DNA from: Phoronis australis
Lineage: Eukaryota > Phoronida > Phoronidae
Direction of reading: 5' to 3'
DNA: 64,000 nt
NCBI GenBank assembly: GCA_002633005.1
Contig: NMRA01000496.1
Location: 191,049-255,048 of the forward strand
Of this stretch, positions 24,379-39,400 are shown piece by piece (the first letter of the stretch is position 1; the number at the start of each line of letters is the position of its first letter). The position numbers and the translations under genes are program-made. Under the pieces are notes generated by a model that worked only from the letters and a program-made list of their open reading frames with translations, did no database searches and had not been told where the DNA came from.

Positions 24379-24490
24379 ATGGCTTCCGACAGCAACGTGC
24401 GCCACAGGCCGGGGGTGTTTAAACAACAAAATAAAACCCACAAACATGGAAAACACAAAAGTAAAGGCCAGTTAGAAAGGGAAAGTCGTG
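24379..24490 (+). CDS. TSR1: TSR1 coding exon 1
   Basis: Starts at ATG 24379 and encodes the lysine/histidine-rich N-terminus (about 37 residues). It ends after the first base of a Gly codon at donor GTATGT. The upstream frame stays open to 24283, but the family N-terminus begins here. Confidence 0.9.
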
Positions 24491-27400
24491 GTATGTCTGC
24501 AAATATGTTGTTTTAAAATGATAAATTGAGTAGCAGTACACACTGTGGGCACTTGTCGGATTAGGCAACCGTCCCAGATTTTGAGAACCAGTTTCATCCA
24601 CTGATTAAGCCGGGGTCCGTTATTCTGTGATTGCCTGGTTCTTGTTCCCGTAACCAGGGACCGCTATATCCGATAAGTGCCCAGCCTGCACTGGTATCCG
24701 CCCACACTGTGTGACGTCTCATTCCCGGGCAGTGCCAGTAAAGGCAGTCTATTATTGACCTACTGTACTATAGTAGTAGGGACGTGACAAAAAATTTCAA
24801 ATTCTTATTTAATATTTAAAAATGCATTGATTTAATAAAACATCAAAAACAGANGTCTTGTAGAGAGCTTTCTTGTGATGTATATTACATGCACATTTTC
24901 TAAAATTTTTGAAAAATGCTGTTCTCCCTAACTATAGTACACACTAGTTACTCCAAATCAAATGACTTTCCTAAATTTTGTATTGCTATTGTTTGATTCC
25001 TCGCATCGGTGTCATTCCAAAAGTATATGAAAATGTCTCCTACCTCGTTCCCTTAGTATTTCATCATCAAATTTATGCTCGTACTATTTCCTGGTAGTCC
25101 AGATAGTGATATTGCCATAAATGGAAGGAGTCATCTGGCGGCCAAAAATTGACCTAATGTACCGACACCCATATTTAGGGAGGGCAAGGTTTTTTTAATA
25201 TTTTTCACAATGCCCATGTGTCATACATTTTGAAAAACCCTTGGTGTGAGAAATGAAGTTGTGCAAAAATCATAAAAATTGGGTGAGCGGTTACCAAGAA
25301 AATAGCTGTTAAAACGCGACGGTTATGCATAAAATATCTGCCTTTTTACATTATTGTGGAAAAAATAAAAGAATATACATGTGCTGCATATCAAAAGATT
25401 CATCTCATTGAGACGAACATGGTGGTATGTATTATATACAAGATACAGAGATATTGTTGTTAAAGTGTGTTGTTAGCATATGGAACAGGAGCATCAACCC
25501 CATGACATGTTTGTTGAAAACAATGGATTACACAGCTTAAAAGGAAAAGAGCAAAGACAGCACATCAGCTTAGAAATAAATACACCTGAGCTAGGACGAA
25601 ATTTCATATCATACCACCTAACATTGGTGGATTTGGGGGGACAAGGGGGCCAGCCCATGGCCCCTAGAGCAGTTCGAGGGTGGAAATATCTTAGGGGTAA
25701 AATCCTGCCTAATACTCTGCCCTAACTTAAAATCCTGGATCTACCCCTGAGTACTACTACATTGGCAGCACATCATAGCCTGATAGGGGGCTGGGGGAGG
25801 CTATATAGACCCCCCACTGTTTTCAGTGCTGCTGCGCCACCCATGTACTATTAGATTGTATCATGGCACAAAACATCAGAAAGTAGACAAAAGACCATTT
25901 GGTAAAACAGATCACTCTAACATGAAGGGTTCATTCATTTGCACAACAAAAACTCTTTGTAACAACTTTATTTTGAACGGTGAAGTTGCGATGCCATATT
26001 GAACTGCAACGTAGCCGCTCGTGGCGCTAACATGCGGCGACTTAATGAACTATCGACTGCTGTTTGAAAAGTGCCAATGCTCAGCAGTTTGACAGAATTT
26101 CTGAAAATGAAATAATCAATTAAAAGAGTGATAAATTCTTCATCTAAAAATTGGGGGTGCTTATTGCGCTACTGCAAAAACAGCGATTTCCCAACCGATC
26201 AAAATTAGACCTTCCGGACGATCGAAAACTCGCTTTGTAAACCTGGCCTTGAGTTCAAGAAAAGAACTTGAAGAGGTGCGCACGTATCTAAACTACATCC
26301 TATCCAAATTTCATCTTTGTAATCGAGAGTATAGTGCTCTTTTAGATAGGAGGAACAAGAGGCACTTTTTCGAAAGTTGATCGCATAGCGGAAAATCGTG
26401 TGCTGAAAAAGATTACAAAAATGATTTATCAGCGATAATACGTGACAAAAAGATTACGAACTTGCAAATAAAGACCATGGTAACTTAATCCCAAAATTGT
26501 TGTAGAACCCTTTGTCAATGACTGTGGTTTGTCATGATTGTCAGTATACGAACAGCTGGACTAAGTCTGAAAGAATAATACACTAAAACCAGTTGTTGAC
26601 GTTTATAGGTGAGGGTCGATAAGATTAATACACTCCAGAAATACTTATTGTAAGACAACATAACTGTAAATACAATAAAAAATAGAACAAACCTTAATGG
26701 CAAAATAGTGTTGTATGATCGTACTTCGAATCACGCATAGGAAAACGAGAATCTTACAAATTGCAGCACCATCTATAACTCACAGAGAAAATTATTCATA
26801 GGAAGAACTACAAATTGGAGTCCTGCATTTTGAGAACCAGTTTGTTGCCAATTCTTCAATGGAGAAAACTGCTTCTCAAAAGATGCAAGACTGTTGTATT
26901 ATACAATGAAAGGTGGGTCATGGGGTTCGTTAATCACAGGTCAAGTTGATGCAAGATCACTTTAAGTTGTTATCTAATAATCTTACTTGTAAGCACTCTC
27001 ATGTACAAAGTTTCATTGCACTTTAAAACTAATGTCTTGCCATGGTGACGAATTTGCTATGCGATTTCAAGTAATATGTTAGATAAAACCCCTAAAGAAT
27101 GCTAGGCTTTCAACCTGTTCACTGGTGGCAGGTTCAATTCCCATTTCAAAACTAGATTCAGATTTAACAAAGTCCGGAATTGTATTTGCAATTTGCATAA
27201 AATGTGTGTCAAGGAGAATGGAAATTTCAGGCAGGGTAAGTGTCAAAGCCATCTCCAGAAAGGCTAAGAAGGCTGCTAGTAAAGCAAGTCGAAAACACCA
27301 GGCAGAACAGAGCAGAAAGAACCGGCGAGAGGAAGTTATTAATAGAAAACGCTGTATTGGAGGACAGGGCAGTCCACCCCATCTGGTGGTAAGCACCTTT

Positions 27401-30400
27401 AGTATGCATTACATTGTTATATTTTTTGACAGCATGTTTGTTTCTGTTTTGCTGTGCTTCAGTTGCCTGAAGTTGATATTTTTGATGTACCGTCTTTTTC
27501 TCCTTCATTGTTTCCACTACATGCTGCAATCATGGATTTCAATTTCACAAAAAAGGAGTGTGAAAGTTACAGATTTTTATACCACATTATCAGCCTGACA
27601 TGGCCAATACAGCCATTAAATTACCCAGTTATTCAACAAGCGTGTGAATAACATTTTGGCGGGACCCTGAGGCTGGTTTCGAACCCGCTTCGCAAGAGTT
27701 TTGAGTCGTCGACTTAAGCGCTGAGCCACTCAGCAGCTGGTGTCATCGAATGTGAAAATAGAATACTTAAATGAGTACGCGCAATAATCGCATGTTCAGC
27801 AAACAGCATTGTACGGACATTTATGCGCTATGAAAAATAAGACGCACAATTTCAATAAAAACGTTATCATTCTGAGTAAAATTTATCTCTCATTTTCTCT
27901 CACTTGTAAATCATTGATTTCCAGTTTGAATGCGGGTAACTTGTTGTCAGTATGCTTTGAGTTGGGCATTATACTCAGTAACTAATGGTAACCTACTTTA
28001 GCAGACGATATTTTCACAGGTGAAGATTAGCGTGATAAAATGTGTTGTAAGCTAGACTAGTTGCGTAAAACTTATTTTATAGATTCACTTTATTTCTGTT
28101 TTGTTTAAATTTTCAATTTGTTTTGAGTAAAAACATTATTTTAACGAATGGGCCTCTGACATAGAAAGTAGTTACAAAGCTGAGGCTAGTCGAGAAAGGT
28201 AGATCGATTCTTTGCATTGTTTATCGTTTATTATGTGGTATGAATAGATTATTACATGTTGTCAGTCGTTATTCCCCTTATCTAGAGCCCTCGTGGATGT
28301 TGGAGAATTATCCAAAATCTTGGGTTCTAGATTACGGGGGATAACGACTTTGCCATGTAATATTGTATATTTACACATCTTTTTAAGATGTGTTTGCATT
28401 TTATTGTGACCTGTGGACAGGCTTCTGGTGACTAGTTGTATCTCACAAAGCCATCGAAGGATTATTGTGAAATTTTGCAAATGTGTGCCATTAGAGTGAG
28501 GTTGGTAATTATCATATGGATCAGGGCCCATTTTTGATCTCCAAACTTGAACTTAAAAATTATACTGTGCTTGTGTTACTGGGGTTGATGTGGATGAATG
28601 AGTTATCTAAGTTTACACAAGATGACTCAAGCTACAAATTAGACTCTGAACTCGAAATCAGGACATTTAATGTGAGTGCAATGGTTTAGAAGTTCATCTG
28701 TGTAAATCATATACTCCAGAACGCTATCATACGCTTAAAAATCAAATGAAATTCGGCCATATTATTGACATCATTATTTTGCTATGAATGTGCCTTTCTC
28801 TGTTTGCCTATTTTAGAAATAAAAAGCTATGTTCATGTGATCCAATCAATTGACAGATTGCCGTCCACAACCTTTCTGCTTTCAAAAAACTTTTACATAG
28901 TTAATTTCTATAGTTTTGTAGATATCAAAAGAAGGGCATCAAATTAGGCTCTGGTTAAATATTTTTTTGTGGTCAATTGAATGAGAGTGAAGATAATTAC
29001 TTGATACATGTTCTCATGCTCACTTTTTATATTCCAGGCTATTGTGCCACTGTGTGAAGGTCTTGATACCTTCTCTGTGTTAAATACATTGAAGAAGTGT
29101 GACGAGTCTTTGGTTGTGAGGGAGAATGAACTGGGCACAACCCACATCAGGTAACGCCATTGCAGTTGCTCGCACTCAGTGTCTGCTAACAGACGTTACA
29201 TCAAATCCCCTCAACTTTGGGGAAAAATGATAATCATTATTGTTTCTTTTATGTGCCTACATAATTTGCATGTGGTCGCATGTTGCTGTCATCTGGGTAC
29301 ATAGCTAAAATAGGAGACTGAAGTTGCAATCTTTGTACATCACCTTGAATTTCATACAACGGGCTTCTAGAGGATGACAGCAATTTTTCATTTGCTTAAA
29401 GCGCATGATGTCAAGTCACATATATGCTGTAAGATGACATTTTTAGAAACAGTCAAACAATAGTCCCTTGTGCCAATCATTGCGAATGAAGTACCTCTTG
29501 GTTCAGCCTGGTGTCAATGAGAATTAATATTGTCACGTGGTCAGCACCTCTTTCAGTTCGTACTTCCACGTAGCAGTTTTTTTGTAAACTCTAGTCTCCC
29601 ATAATGCCCATACAGAACTGTAGTGTGCCCTGAACGAATATGTTACTGTATTGATGGAGACAACATAAAGTACTGGTTACTTTAAGTTATAGAAAACTGA
29701 AATGAAATGGCAATTTCAATCATTGCACCTTTGTCTGGATTCTTAACTTTCTGTGTTTACTTCGTGCATGTTCATGAACTAATTACTGCCTTTTCCAGCA
29801 TCCCTCGCTTCAAGCAGCGGTTAGCCTTCATCAGTCCGCAGTATGGCAACCTTCATGCCCTTCTTGATGCTGCAAAACTTGCTGACAGCCTCCTGTTTGT
29901 GCTGTCGCCGGGGAGGGGCATTGACGACTATGGGGACTACTGCCTGTCGTGTCTTTGTGCTCAAGGTCTACCTGCTTCAATACCTGTCGTACAGGTAATT
30001 ACATTGTAATGTGTGTTGCAATTAGGTCACTGCATATCTGTATCTGAGTTCAACAAGCAAGTGTATGGCATTGGATTGAAAGCTGTGTGGATTAGATGCC
30101 TACATCATATTTTGACTTCGGGTTAAAATTGATTACTCAAAAATACTAAGAATTTTGAAAATTTATTAAGCTGCTCCCTCTGCCTGGGCTGGTGAAACAT
30201 GCTTGTATAAGAAACAATTCTGGTAACAATTTTGGAAAAGAATTCATTACCAGTAGGGGTTTTCCAGTGTCAAATGTGAATTCCTTGTCAGGATTGACAA
30301 TACTTGAAATAAATGTTTGTTTTAATTACTGGTGATTGTTTGTTTAGGGTCTCAAAAATGTCCCATTGAAGAAGCAAGGGGAGGTGAAGAAATTTTTGCA

Positions 30401-33400
30401 AAAAGTTCTAGAGAAGAGACTATCTATGGACAAAGACAAACTCTACTGTCTGGACACTTCACCAGAGGCTTTGAATGTTTTACGACAGATCAGTACTCAA
30501 AAGTTGAAGGATTTGTCTCTGAAGAAGCATCGAACGCACCTGATTGCTGAGTGTGTGTCATTTGAGGCTTCTGAGCCCCAGGTTTGCAACATTTTTGTCT
30601 ACTATTCAATTCTGTAGAGCTTGTTGAATATGTATTTTGGCAAAATTCTCCGGTTAATAATTTAACTAAGCTGAAGTTCTAGACAGCTTACAATGGTGGG
30701 CAATTCAAGTCACATCGGCCAGTGTTGCTCAGACAGTTTTTCTACTATCTTGAGTGCAAATATTACCTCCGTGTTTTTTATTGGGATGTGATGTCCAACT
30801 TGACTTTTGAATTCTTCCCCATTTTTGCAGTCAGTCACTGGCACCCTCAAAGTTACCGGATACCTGCGAGGGTCGCCATTAGATGTAAACAGTCTGGTAC
30901 ACCTACCCGGCTGGGGTGACTTCCAGTTGTCGAGAATTGAGGCCCTGGATGACCCGTACAGGATGGGTGTGGAGAAGAGATGGGCGAGTGATGTGGTAAT
31001 GTGCATGTCAGCAGTGTTTTGACACAAGTTTGTGTGCTTGTAAAGTAATATCTTGATGACTCATTCAGCTATTGAGTCTTGAGGAACTTGTTGAAATAAA
31101 ATAATTTACACTTGTTACTGAACTACTTTTGAATCGTGGACCTTTATCAACCATGCATGGACCTCTGTCAACCATGCATGGACCTCTACCAACCATGAAT
31201 TGACCTGTATCAACCATACATGGACCTCTATCAACCATGAATGGACTTCTGTCAGCCATGAATGGACCTCTATCAACCATGAGTGGACCTCTATCAACCA
31301 TGCATGGACCTTTATCAACCATGTATGGACCTCTGTCAACCATGAATGGACCTCTATCAACCATGCATGGACCTCTATCAACCATGAATTGACCTGTATC
31401 AACTATACATGGATCGATCAACCATGAATACACTTCTGTCAACCATGAATGGACCTCTATCAACCATGAGTGGACCTCTATCAACCATGCATGGACCTCT
31501 ATGAACCTTGCATGGACCTCTATCAACTCTGCATGATAAGCTGTAGATTGCTTTTTCTTCCATCATAAGTTATTTTTCAAAAGCTTGCTACTTTGTGGCA
31601 AGTGGTCAAAATTTTACGATGCAAAATTTTATAAAATGTTGATTGACAACTTTACCAAAATTAAAGAAAATTAAAACTCCCCTGTGTTAAAGGTTATTTT
31701 TATCAACAACTGTGATAATATAACCTTCTAATTGCTAGATATACATTGTATTGTGTTCCCAACTGAAGAATGTTTGTCGTGAATAAATTACCATCTTTGA
31801 CCTATATCACCTATCATTTCATGCAGTACTAACTTGCTAAGTTGATGACATCTTGTTGTTTTTTTGGAAACAAACACCATGATGATTGATACTTGATACA
31901 TATGTACTTTTCATTACAAAATGACTTGGACAATAAGGTGACGTTGGAAGCCTCATTACCCTGCATAACATTGTGGAAACTTGAGTCCATTCAAACATTT
32001 CAATCTAATCTTTCCAGAATACTGTACATGATTGGATGTCAGGCCTATTACCTGTTTTGTGAACAAACCTTTTGAAAAATATCTATAACGCCATTTTGTC
32101 AACTCCATAAAACAGTTTCTAAACAATATTGCACTGAAACAATATCTCTAAAAGTAAAATTAAACCTGCCTTTGCCTTGTCAGCATTTAGCCCACAGTTA
32201 AGATGGTCTAATTTTTTGTCAAACCTGTTTCCAGGAAATGTCCGAAAGTGGTCCCCGGTTGCTTCAAGTATCTGATCCTAGTCTACAAGAGTCGCTACAA
32301 AGTGAGGTTATTCCTGACCCTATGGAAGGGGAACAAACCTGGCCAACAGAGGAAGAGCTTGCTGAGGCTGAAGGTATATATAAATATTGTCACAGTGCTT
32401 GTCCATCTTATCGTTATTGAATCTATTCTTTAAAGCCACCTCCAGCGTCATCTTTGAATTTTTTTTAGATATGTGTTTTGCGAAAGTTTTAGAAATTTTT
32501 GTACGAAGTGTTTGTGGTATTTTACAAGATGTAGACCATGCAAAGTAAAACAATTTCTTGTGCAGTTTGATCAGTCTCCTCAAACTTGGCTGGTCATAGT
32601 TTGAGTTGTGCATCTCTCTCATTACCTATGCGAATATTGCATGGGGCTGTAACAGTGGCCTATTGTGTTAACTTTGTTAGAATAGTGTACGCATTGTTGA
32701 GTTATGGGTCCATAAGTCTTGTGACTCTTTACATTTTAGTGGTATTTTTTATTGTAAAATCTATGAAAACACAACAAGCGCATACTTTTATGCGCCCACA
32801 TAGTGGGTGCATATAACTTTTAGCTCTGTCTGCGTGTCCGAGCGTCCGCAGCTGTGTCTCCTAAACCCCTTTCAGGCTCTTAATGAGGTTTGGCAGGTGT
32901 GTTCCTATGAAGCTGACAACGGATGACGATGATGTTCAGACCAAACCGAATACCGCTATGCCCCCTAGTGGCAATTTTTTACGGTTGCCTCTGTATCTTC
33001 ATAGTTCTGGGATGGATTTTCATGAAAATTGGCATATAGGTTTCTGTTATGAAGGCGACGACCTTTACATTTTAGGATGTCTTTGGGGATTCTGCACCAC
33101 CTAGTGATCGTTTTTTAAATTTTCGACTTCGTTTTTCTTTACATCTGCCTTTCTATCTGCCAAACCGCTGGAAGTAACATTAATTTAGGGATATTGGCAG
33201 TTGTGTTTCTGATGAGAAGACCGCAATTGATGTTGATTTTCGGGCATGTTTGTCTACTCCCGTGCCCCTAGTTCAGATTTTGTTCCACGCCTGTATCTCC
33301 TTAGCCCTTTGATGTAACTTTGTGAAATTTGGCTGATATTCCTTGCCAAATGTTGTGTGGATTTTGCAAGCTATTGTTTAACTTACGAGATCCATGTGAG

Positions 33401-36400
33401 AGGCGTAAGCGCGTCGCATGGTTATCGCTTATGAGACACTACCATTGTTTTCCTTTGCTGCGTCTTTGTTGGATATACCAATACAGGTCGCACGGATATT
33501 GTATCTTGGGCGCACATCGGCTGGTTACCGATGAATGCTTACCATTATCTTTATTATAAGAAAGAAAAACAAAATGAACAATAGATATGCCTATCTGCCG
33601 ATATCTATGTGACGAGCTTGCGCCCTAGATTCCCATGGGATGTTTCTACAGGCAGTTGATTGGGATTAGTTACAGTCCAATACGACAATTTCTGTGCCCC
33701 CTAGTGGCATTTCTTATGTTCTCTTGTCTATCTTCAAAGTTCATTGATGGATTTTCCTGAAACTTGGCAAATAGGTTTCTGTTAAGGTGATGCCCGTCCA
33801 TTTTTGGAGAGATTTTCTGATGAGAAGACCACGGCTAGCGTTAATATTCAGACGGGCTGCACTACTTTGGTGCCCCCTAGTGGCATTTTTTCGGCGGTGT
33901 CTCAACCTTTTTAAGATCTTTGTGAAATTTAGCGGACGTGTTCCTATGGAGTTGACAACATTTTGTGACGCATTTCAGACCCATTCGACTATCACTGTGG
34001 CCCCTAGTGGCAGTTTTAGCTGTTTATGTTTGCCTCTGTATTTTGATGTTCATTGATTGATTTTTGTGAAATTTGGCAAATAGGAGATTAAGTAGATGAT
34101 GATAGTCTTCCATTTTCGCAAGGATTTTGATGTATTGTTGCATCACCTGGCTGTTTTTATTTTCGAGTGCATTTTTTGTTCCTGATAAGAAGACGTTGAT
34201 TTGTGGACAGACTGTGGCGCTTTCTGGTGGTGATTTTTGTCTTTTTTGCTTCCTCAGCTGTATTTCATTAGTCCTTTGAAGGATCTTTGCGAAATTTTGC
34301 TAACATTTGTTTTATATTATGTGACTATGGCTACCTATGACTTTTGGACAGTTCTGACTAGTGTCCATTTTTTGACACTAATAAACACCCCTAGAAGCAC
34401 ACTGTTTACGTTGCTGTCGTGGGTGCATTTCAACGCTCTACATTGCTCTTGTTTTATCTTTTGGCTGTCATTGTTTCATTTTTGTTTTTAGCTGATGCAA
34501 AATCACAGAATGTTGTTAAGCGCGTGCCCAAGGGTACGTCTGACTATCAGGCAGCGTGGATTATGAACAGTGATGATGAAGGTCAACAGGAGGTGAGGGA
34601 AATGCTGGGAATTTCCAGAGGGGAATTCTGGGAAGTCAGTGAGGGGAATGCTGGGAAGTTAGAAGGTGTAATGGTGAGGGAATAGTGAGGGAAATTTTGA
34701 GACGTTTGTGGACTGTGGTGAGAAGTCACTGAAGAGAATGAAGGTAAATTTGATGGTTTGCTTCTAAGGGCTGCAGAATAGTAGAGTGATCAAAGTAGCA
34801 TGAAATTTGCTGAAAAATTTGACCTTCGAATACTAGAAACTTAATTCTTGTTAAGTTTTGAGCTCACATGCCACCATTATGTCTTTGATTGAGGTCACGT
34901 AGAGCTGAAAAGCAACGTATCGTGGAAATTGACGGCATTTTATGAGTCCATTGAAAAATTTGTATGAGATAAAATACAAAAGTTATTGAAGGCAGACATA
35001 GCCTTTTGTCCTTGCTTTTGATGCTCACTATCACAAGGTAATGTCATGTTTGTGTGTCTGAAAATACCACATCTGGTTACATGCGCAGGTAACCTGACTG
35101 GTTCTACGTAAGATAATGTGCAAGTGTTGGCTTACAAAGTAAGTCTGAATTTGACTGATTAAAAAAACCTTTGTCTATTAACACTTGTATTTTGGGATGA
35201 AACCAATCATGGATATTGCATGTATATGTAATTAGTATCAGAGTCATTTAATTGCCATTGACATAAATCTAGGGATAAAAGGAGAAATCGTTTGAAATAT
35301 TTCACTTATCACATTGTTGCCTCGTATTGATCCCTTGCCCCATATGTTCAGGACATATTTACTGAAATTTGTGGACGAAAGTTCTATTTGTTTCCTGGAA
35401 TTTATCTTCATGGACTGTCTGCATCTAGGGCAGTGACGATGAAGATGATGATGATGATGATATGTCGGGTATTGATGACGATGATGATGCTGATAACGAT
35501 GACTCGAACAGTGGCAGTGATGGAGAAAGTGAAAATGGAGAGGAGGAAGAATTTGATAAGGTGAGTAGAGCGCTATTGTACTGAGGTGTGGAAAGGGTTG
35601 TAATGTGAGTATTCAGAGCTCTGTTGTACTGGGGTGTATAATATGTGGAGAGGGTTGTAATGTGAGTATTCAGAGCTCTGTTGTACTGGGGTGTGTATGT
35701 GTAAAGGGTTTTAATGTGAGTAGAGCTCTTTTGTAATGGGGTGTATAGTATGTGGAGAGGGTTGTAATGTGAGTAGAGCTCTGTTGTACTGGGGTGTATA
35801 TGTGGAAAGGGTTTTAATGTGAGTAGTCAGAGCTCTGTTGTACTGGGGTGTATATGTGGAAAGGGTTTTAATGTGAGTAAAACACAGTCAATAATCTGTC
35901 TTGCAATTTGGCTTAAGTTTCTGTGCAGTACATTCAAGGCCAGTTTACCCAATATACAAAATAAGCAACAGCCAGGAGCCTCCCCAACACTAGATGAGTG
36001 CTGTCTGCAGTGACAAAGCCTTGTCAGCGTTCGATGCTTAGGTTAATGCCAAGTTACATTTGGTGACCTGGCAAAAATCCCTGGTCGCCAAACAAAATTT
36101 GAGGTCGCTGATCTGGTGGAAAAATCGTTGGCTATAAAAAATACGCTCAAACCATGCCCGCCCGTCTCAGAATTGTACGCGTACCTCTCCACTTCCTCCC
36201 TGTTAATGTACATTCATTCATTCTCTGACTCAATTTTCACCGCCAGCAAACAAACATGGAATGTAGATGATTGATCACATACACTGGTAGCGCGTATTTC
36301 ACCGATCTTGCCTGGTTTTTTCGACGTCCGTCTGTTTGCTTCCTCTTGTAATTTAAGTGTGGTGCCAGCATGTGCTGACTTTATGAAATAAGTGAAACAA

Positions 36401-39400
36401 TAATAAAAGGTAGTAAATGTAGGAAAATGTATTTAGGTTGAATTATTGTCTGACTTTGATGGTCACAGTGGGGATTTCGTGGCGAATTGAGATTTTCCCA
36501 GGAAACCTAACACAATCTGAGATCGCATTGGCCAAATCGAGCGCTGTTTGTCAAATCTAGCTGAGGAACTCCTTAATGTTAGCAGCTACCACCAGCATGT
36601 TACATTATGAAAATCTGTGTCCAATGGGGTGTGTTGTCCTAAACATTTAATGTAGTTTACCTAGTTCTAAAAGGATTAGTTTGTTTCGCAAAGGATTTTT
36701 CTGTTCATGTACTAAGGGTGTGTGTTGTCGTCTCTGTGTTAGGTAACCGTTACATGGGGAGATGATGAAAAGTATGACGCCGCTATTGATATGGATGAGG
36801 AAGAAAGAGCGTGAGTCAAGCATTGCACTTTGTTTATATACATTAACACTAGAGTTTGCAAAGGTTACATGGTCTAGCTGGTAATGTTCCATTGTGTAAA
36901 TAATTCAAGCCAAGCCTCAGGAGAACTTGCGTAAGACAAAGTTGCGCAGTGTGATTGTTTTACTGACTACTTTGTTAAGAAAGCTCCACGTGTAAATTGA
37001 GGTTCTTAAAGTTGGATTTTCACCCAACGTGGATAAAACATGCGGATTATTTTTAACGTGCTGGGGAAAACGGACAAAACGTAATTTTGATCCTGAGGTT
37101 AGGGAGTTGTGCGTCTCCATGCATATGACCTTTGAGAACGAATGCTATAACGATTTGCTTTAACCACCAACTCAGTTTCTGTTATCCATTTCGTACTTGG
37201 TTTCGTATCAGTTTCCCGGCACATGATGCTTACAGACTATGTGTATAACAATGAACTGATTAACCTACTCTTAAGTAGGTCAAACATCAGAAACAGTTCA
37301 TCCCACCTCTTGGCTGGGGATGGTACATTGTAACGATAATTAAGTTAATTACGCCCTGCAAATTCAGTTGACATGGCGAGTGAATGTTCAAATAGCTAAC
37401 ATGGTTAAGGCATGTATAGATTATATGTACCGAAAACAATTAACGAATTAATTTGAACTTAGGAATACAAGTTCTTAAAAATGGTTCAGCGGATTTCGCT
37501 GAAACTTTTCAAACTTAATATTTATTCATCAATCTCAAAAACACTGTTAGAATTTTCAATATAAAGACCTAGTTTTTGAGTAATGTAACAAAGATGAATA
37601 CGACTTATATTTTAAAAAAATACCTTATGTTTTGCGGGTTGATTTGTCATAAAAACCAAATGAAAAGACTAATCAAAAATTTCTAACAGCATTTTTGAGG
37701 TAACTAGTGAAATTTTCATTTAAAAAAGGTTTCATTAAAATCGACTGGGGGAGGTTATTTTGCTATGAATGTATCTTTCTTGAAAATGAAATTTAGACTT
37801 AAAAAAACTGATATCGTAATAATAATGGTATACAATCCCTGATCTTCTTCCTTTCAGAAAATATGTACTTTTACTATTTGACAAGCTTATTTTTTGATAT
37901 ACGAGTTAGAATGGAGGTCACTAAATAAGGTTTGCGATAACCTTAAATCACAAAACTCTTGTTGGCTGTCTCCAAATAATATACTTTGCTTATGTTACTT
38001 TTATGTAATTTACTCCATCATGTGTTGCTGGCCTACCTATTTCTTTTGAATATGAGTTTGATTAAGGTTCAGATAGATGAATAGATGTGGTTGTCTCATA
38101 ATGCAAAGAGAATTAATTCAACATGGTTGTGTAATATTTGATAAAGTGGTGTTATTGCGATAGCTGTCCGTCATATCCTGGCCTTACTGGTCATTGTGTT
38201 TCTGGTGGTTTTCAGCCTTGAGAAGTATAGAGAAGCCAGGTCACATCAACTGTTCCCTGACGAAGTGGATACGCCCACAGCTGTCCCAGCTAGGACCAGG
38301 TTTCAGAGGTCTGCTTTCTTCTTGCCTTCTGTTTATGAACAGATTAACAACTTCAGAATCTTAACAGACTGCAGTGGCATAGCTAGGGGGTGCAGGGCGC
38401 TGACCTCCTTGGGGGGATCCCAAGAGAAAGCAACATGATGGGGTGGAGGGTGGCTGGAATATAAAGTTTCTGACAATGGGGGAGTGTAAAATTGGTGGCG
38501 CCGGCAGTGAGACCATAATTATCTGCTCTGGGGGTTAATAGCCTTAGGTGCACCACTGAGAGACTAACAGTGGTGTGGAATACTTAAATGAATTGTATCA
38601 CGAGACTTAAGGTATTTAATAGACAGCAAGTTTTCTCTATGTTTATGTAACTACACTGTAAATATTTTGTCTTGTGCTGCAGATAAGGCAGAAGTTAGTG
38701 TAAATATAATACTCCTGGCACATGTGAACAGTGCTGCTACATTTTGCAGATGTCTTCTCAAAACAACGGTTATAACTGCAGGGATAGCTAACTCACCAAT
38801 TTCATCTGTCCCTGAAGATTCTGATGGTATATGCAGTGTATAACAATATCATTTAGAGCATGCACAAAGCATGTATAATCCTTGGTTAAACAGGAGAGGA
38901 AGCAGTGTGGCCCAGTTTGATAGGTGCTTGCTTCCTACTGTGGCACTCTGCTAGATGCTTGAGTCAGGTCTCTAGCTCCACAGCTTGATTTTGAATTATT
39001 GATAAAGCACAAAAATGGTTCCAGGTGACCAGTGCAATGGACCAACATGCGCGGCCAGCGCACCTCTGGTACAGTGTGTACCAGACCACTTGCAAATATT
39101 TTTTATGTGTTAAGTAAACTTTCCGCGACCTGGTAACAGCATATCAGGTGGAGAAAATTTACTGAAGGCAGTGGCACTGGAGCATGTTTGCTGAACATAT
39201 GATTATCATATGATTAGCATACTTATATGTCCTTTGCTTCCTGCTTTAGGTTCCGAGGCCTGAAGAGTTTCCGTACATCTCCATGGGATCCGAAGGAGAA
39301 CTTACCGTCGGATTACGCCCGGATTTTTCAATTTGAAAACTTCAAGAGAACAAAAAAGCGTATTCTCGCAGAAGAAAGAGATGGTGTCCAGGTGATTGTA

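Noticed and set aside
31065-31526. 150-codon repeat protein on the minus strand
   Set aside because: It is the complement of a 21-base minisatellite inside a TSR1 intron.
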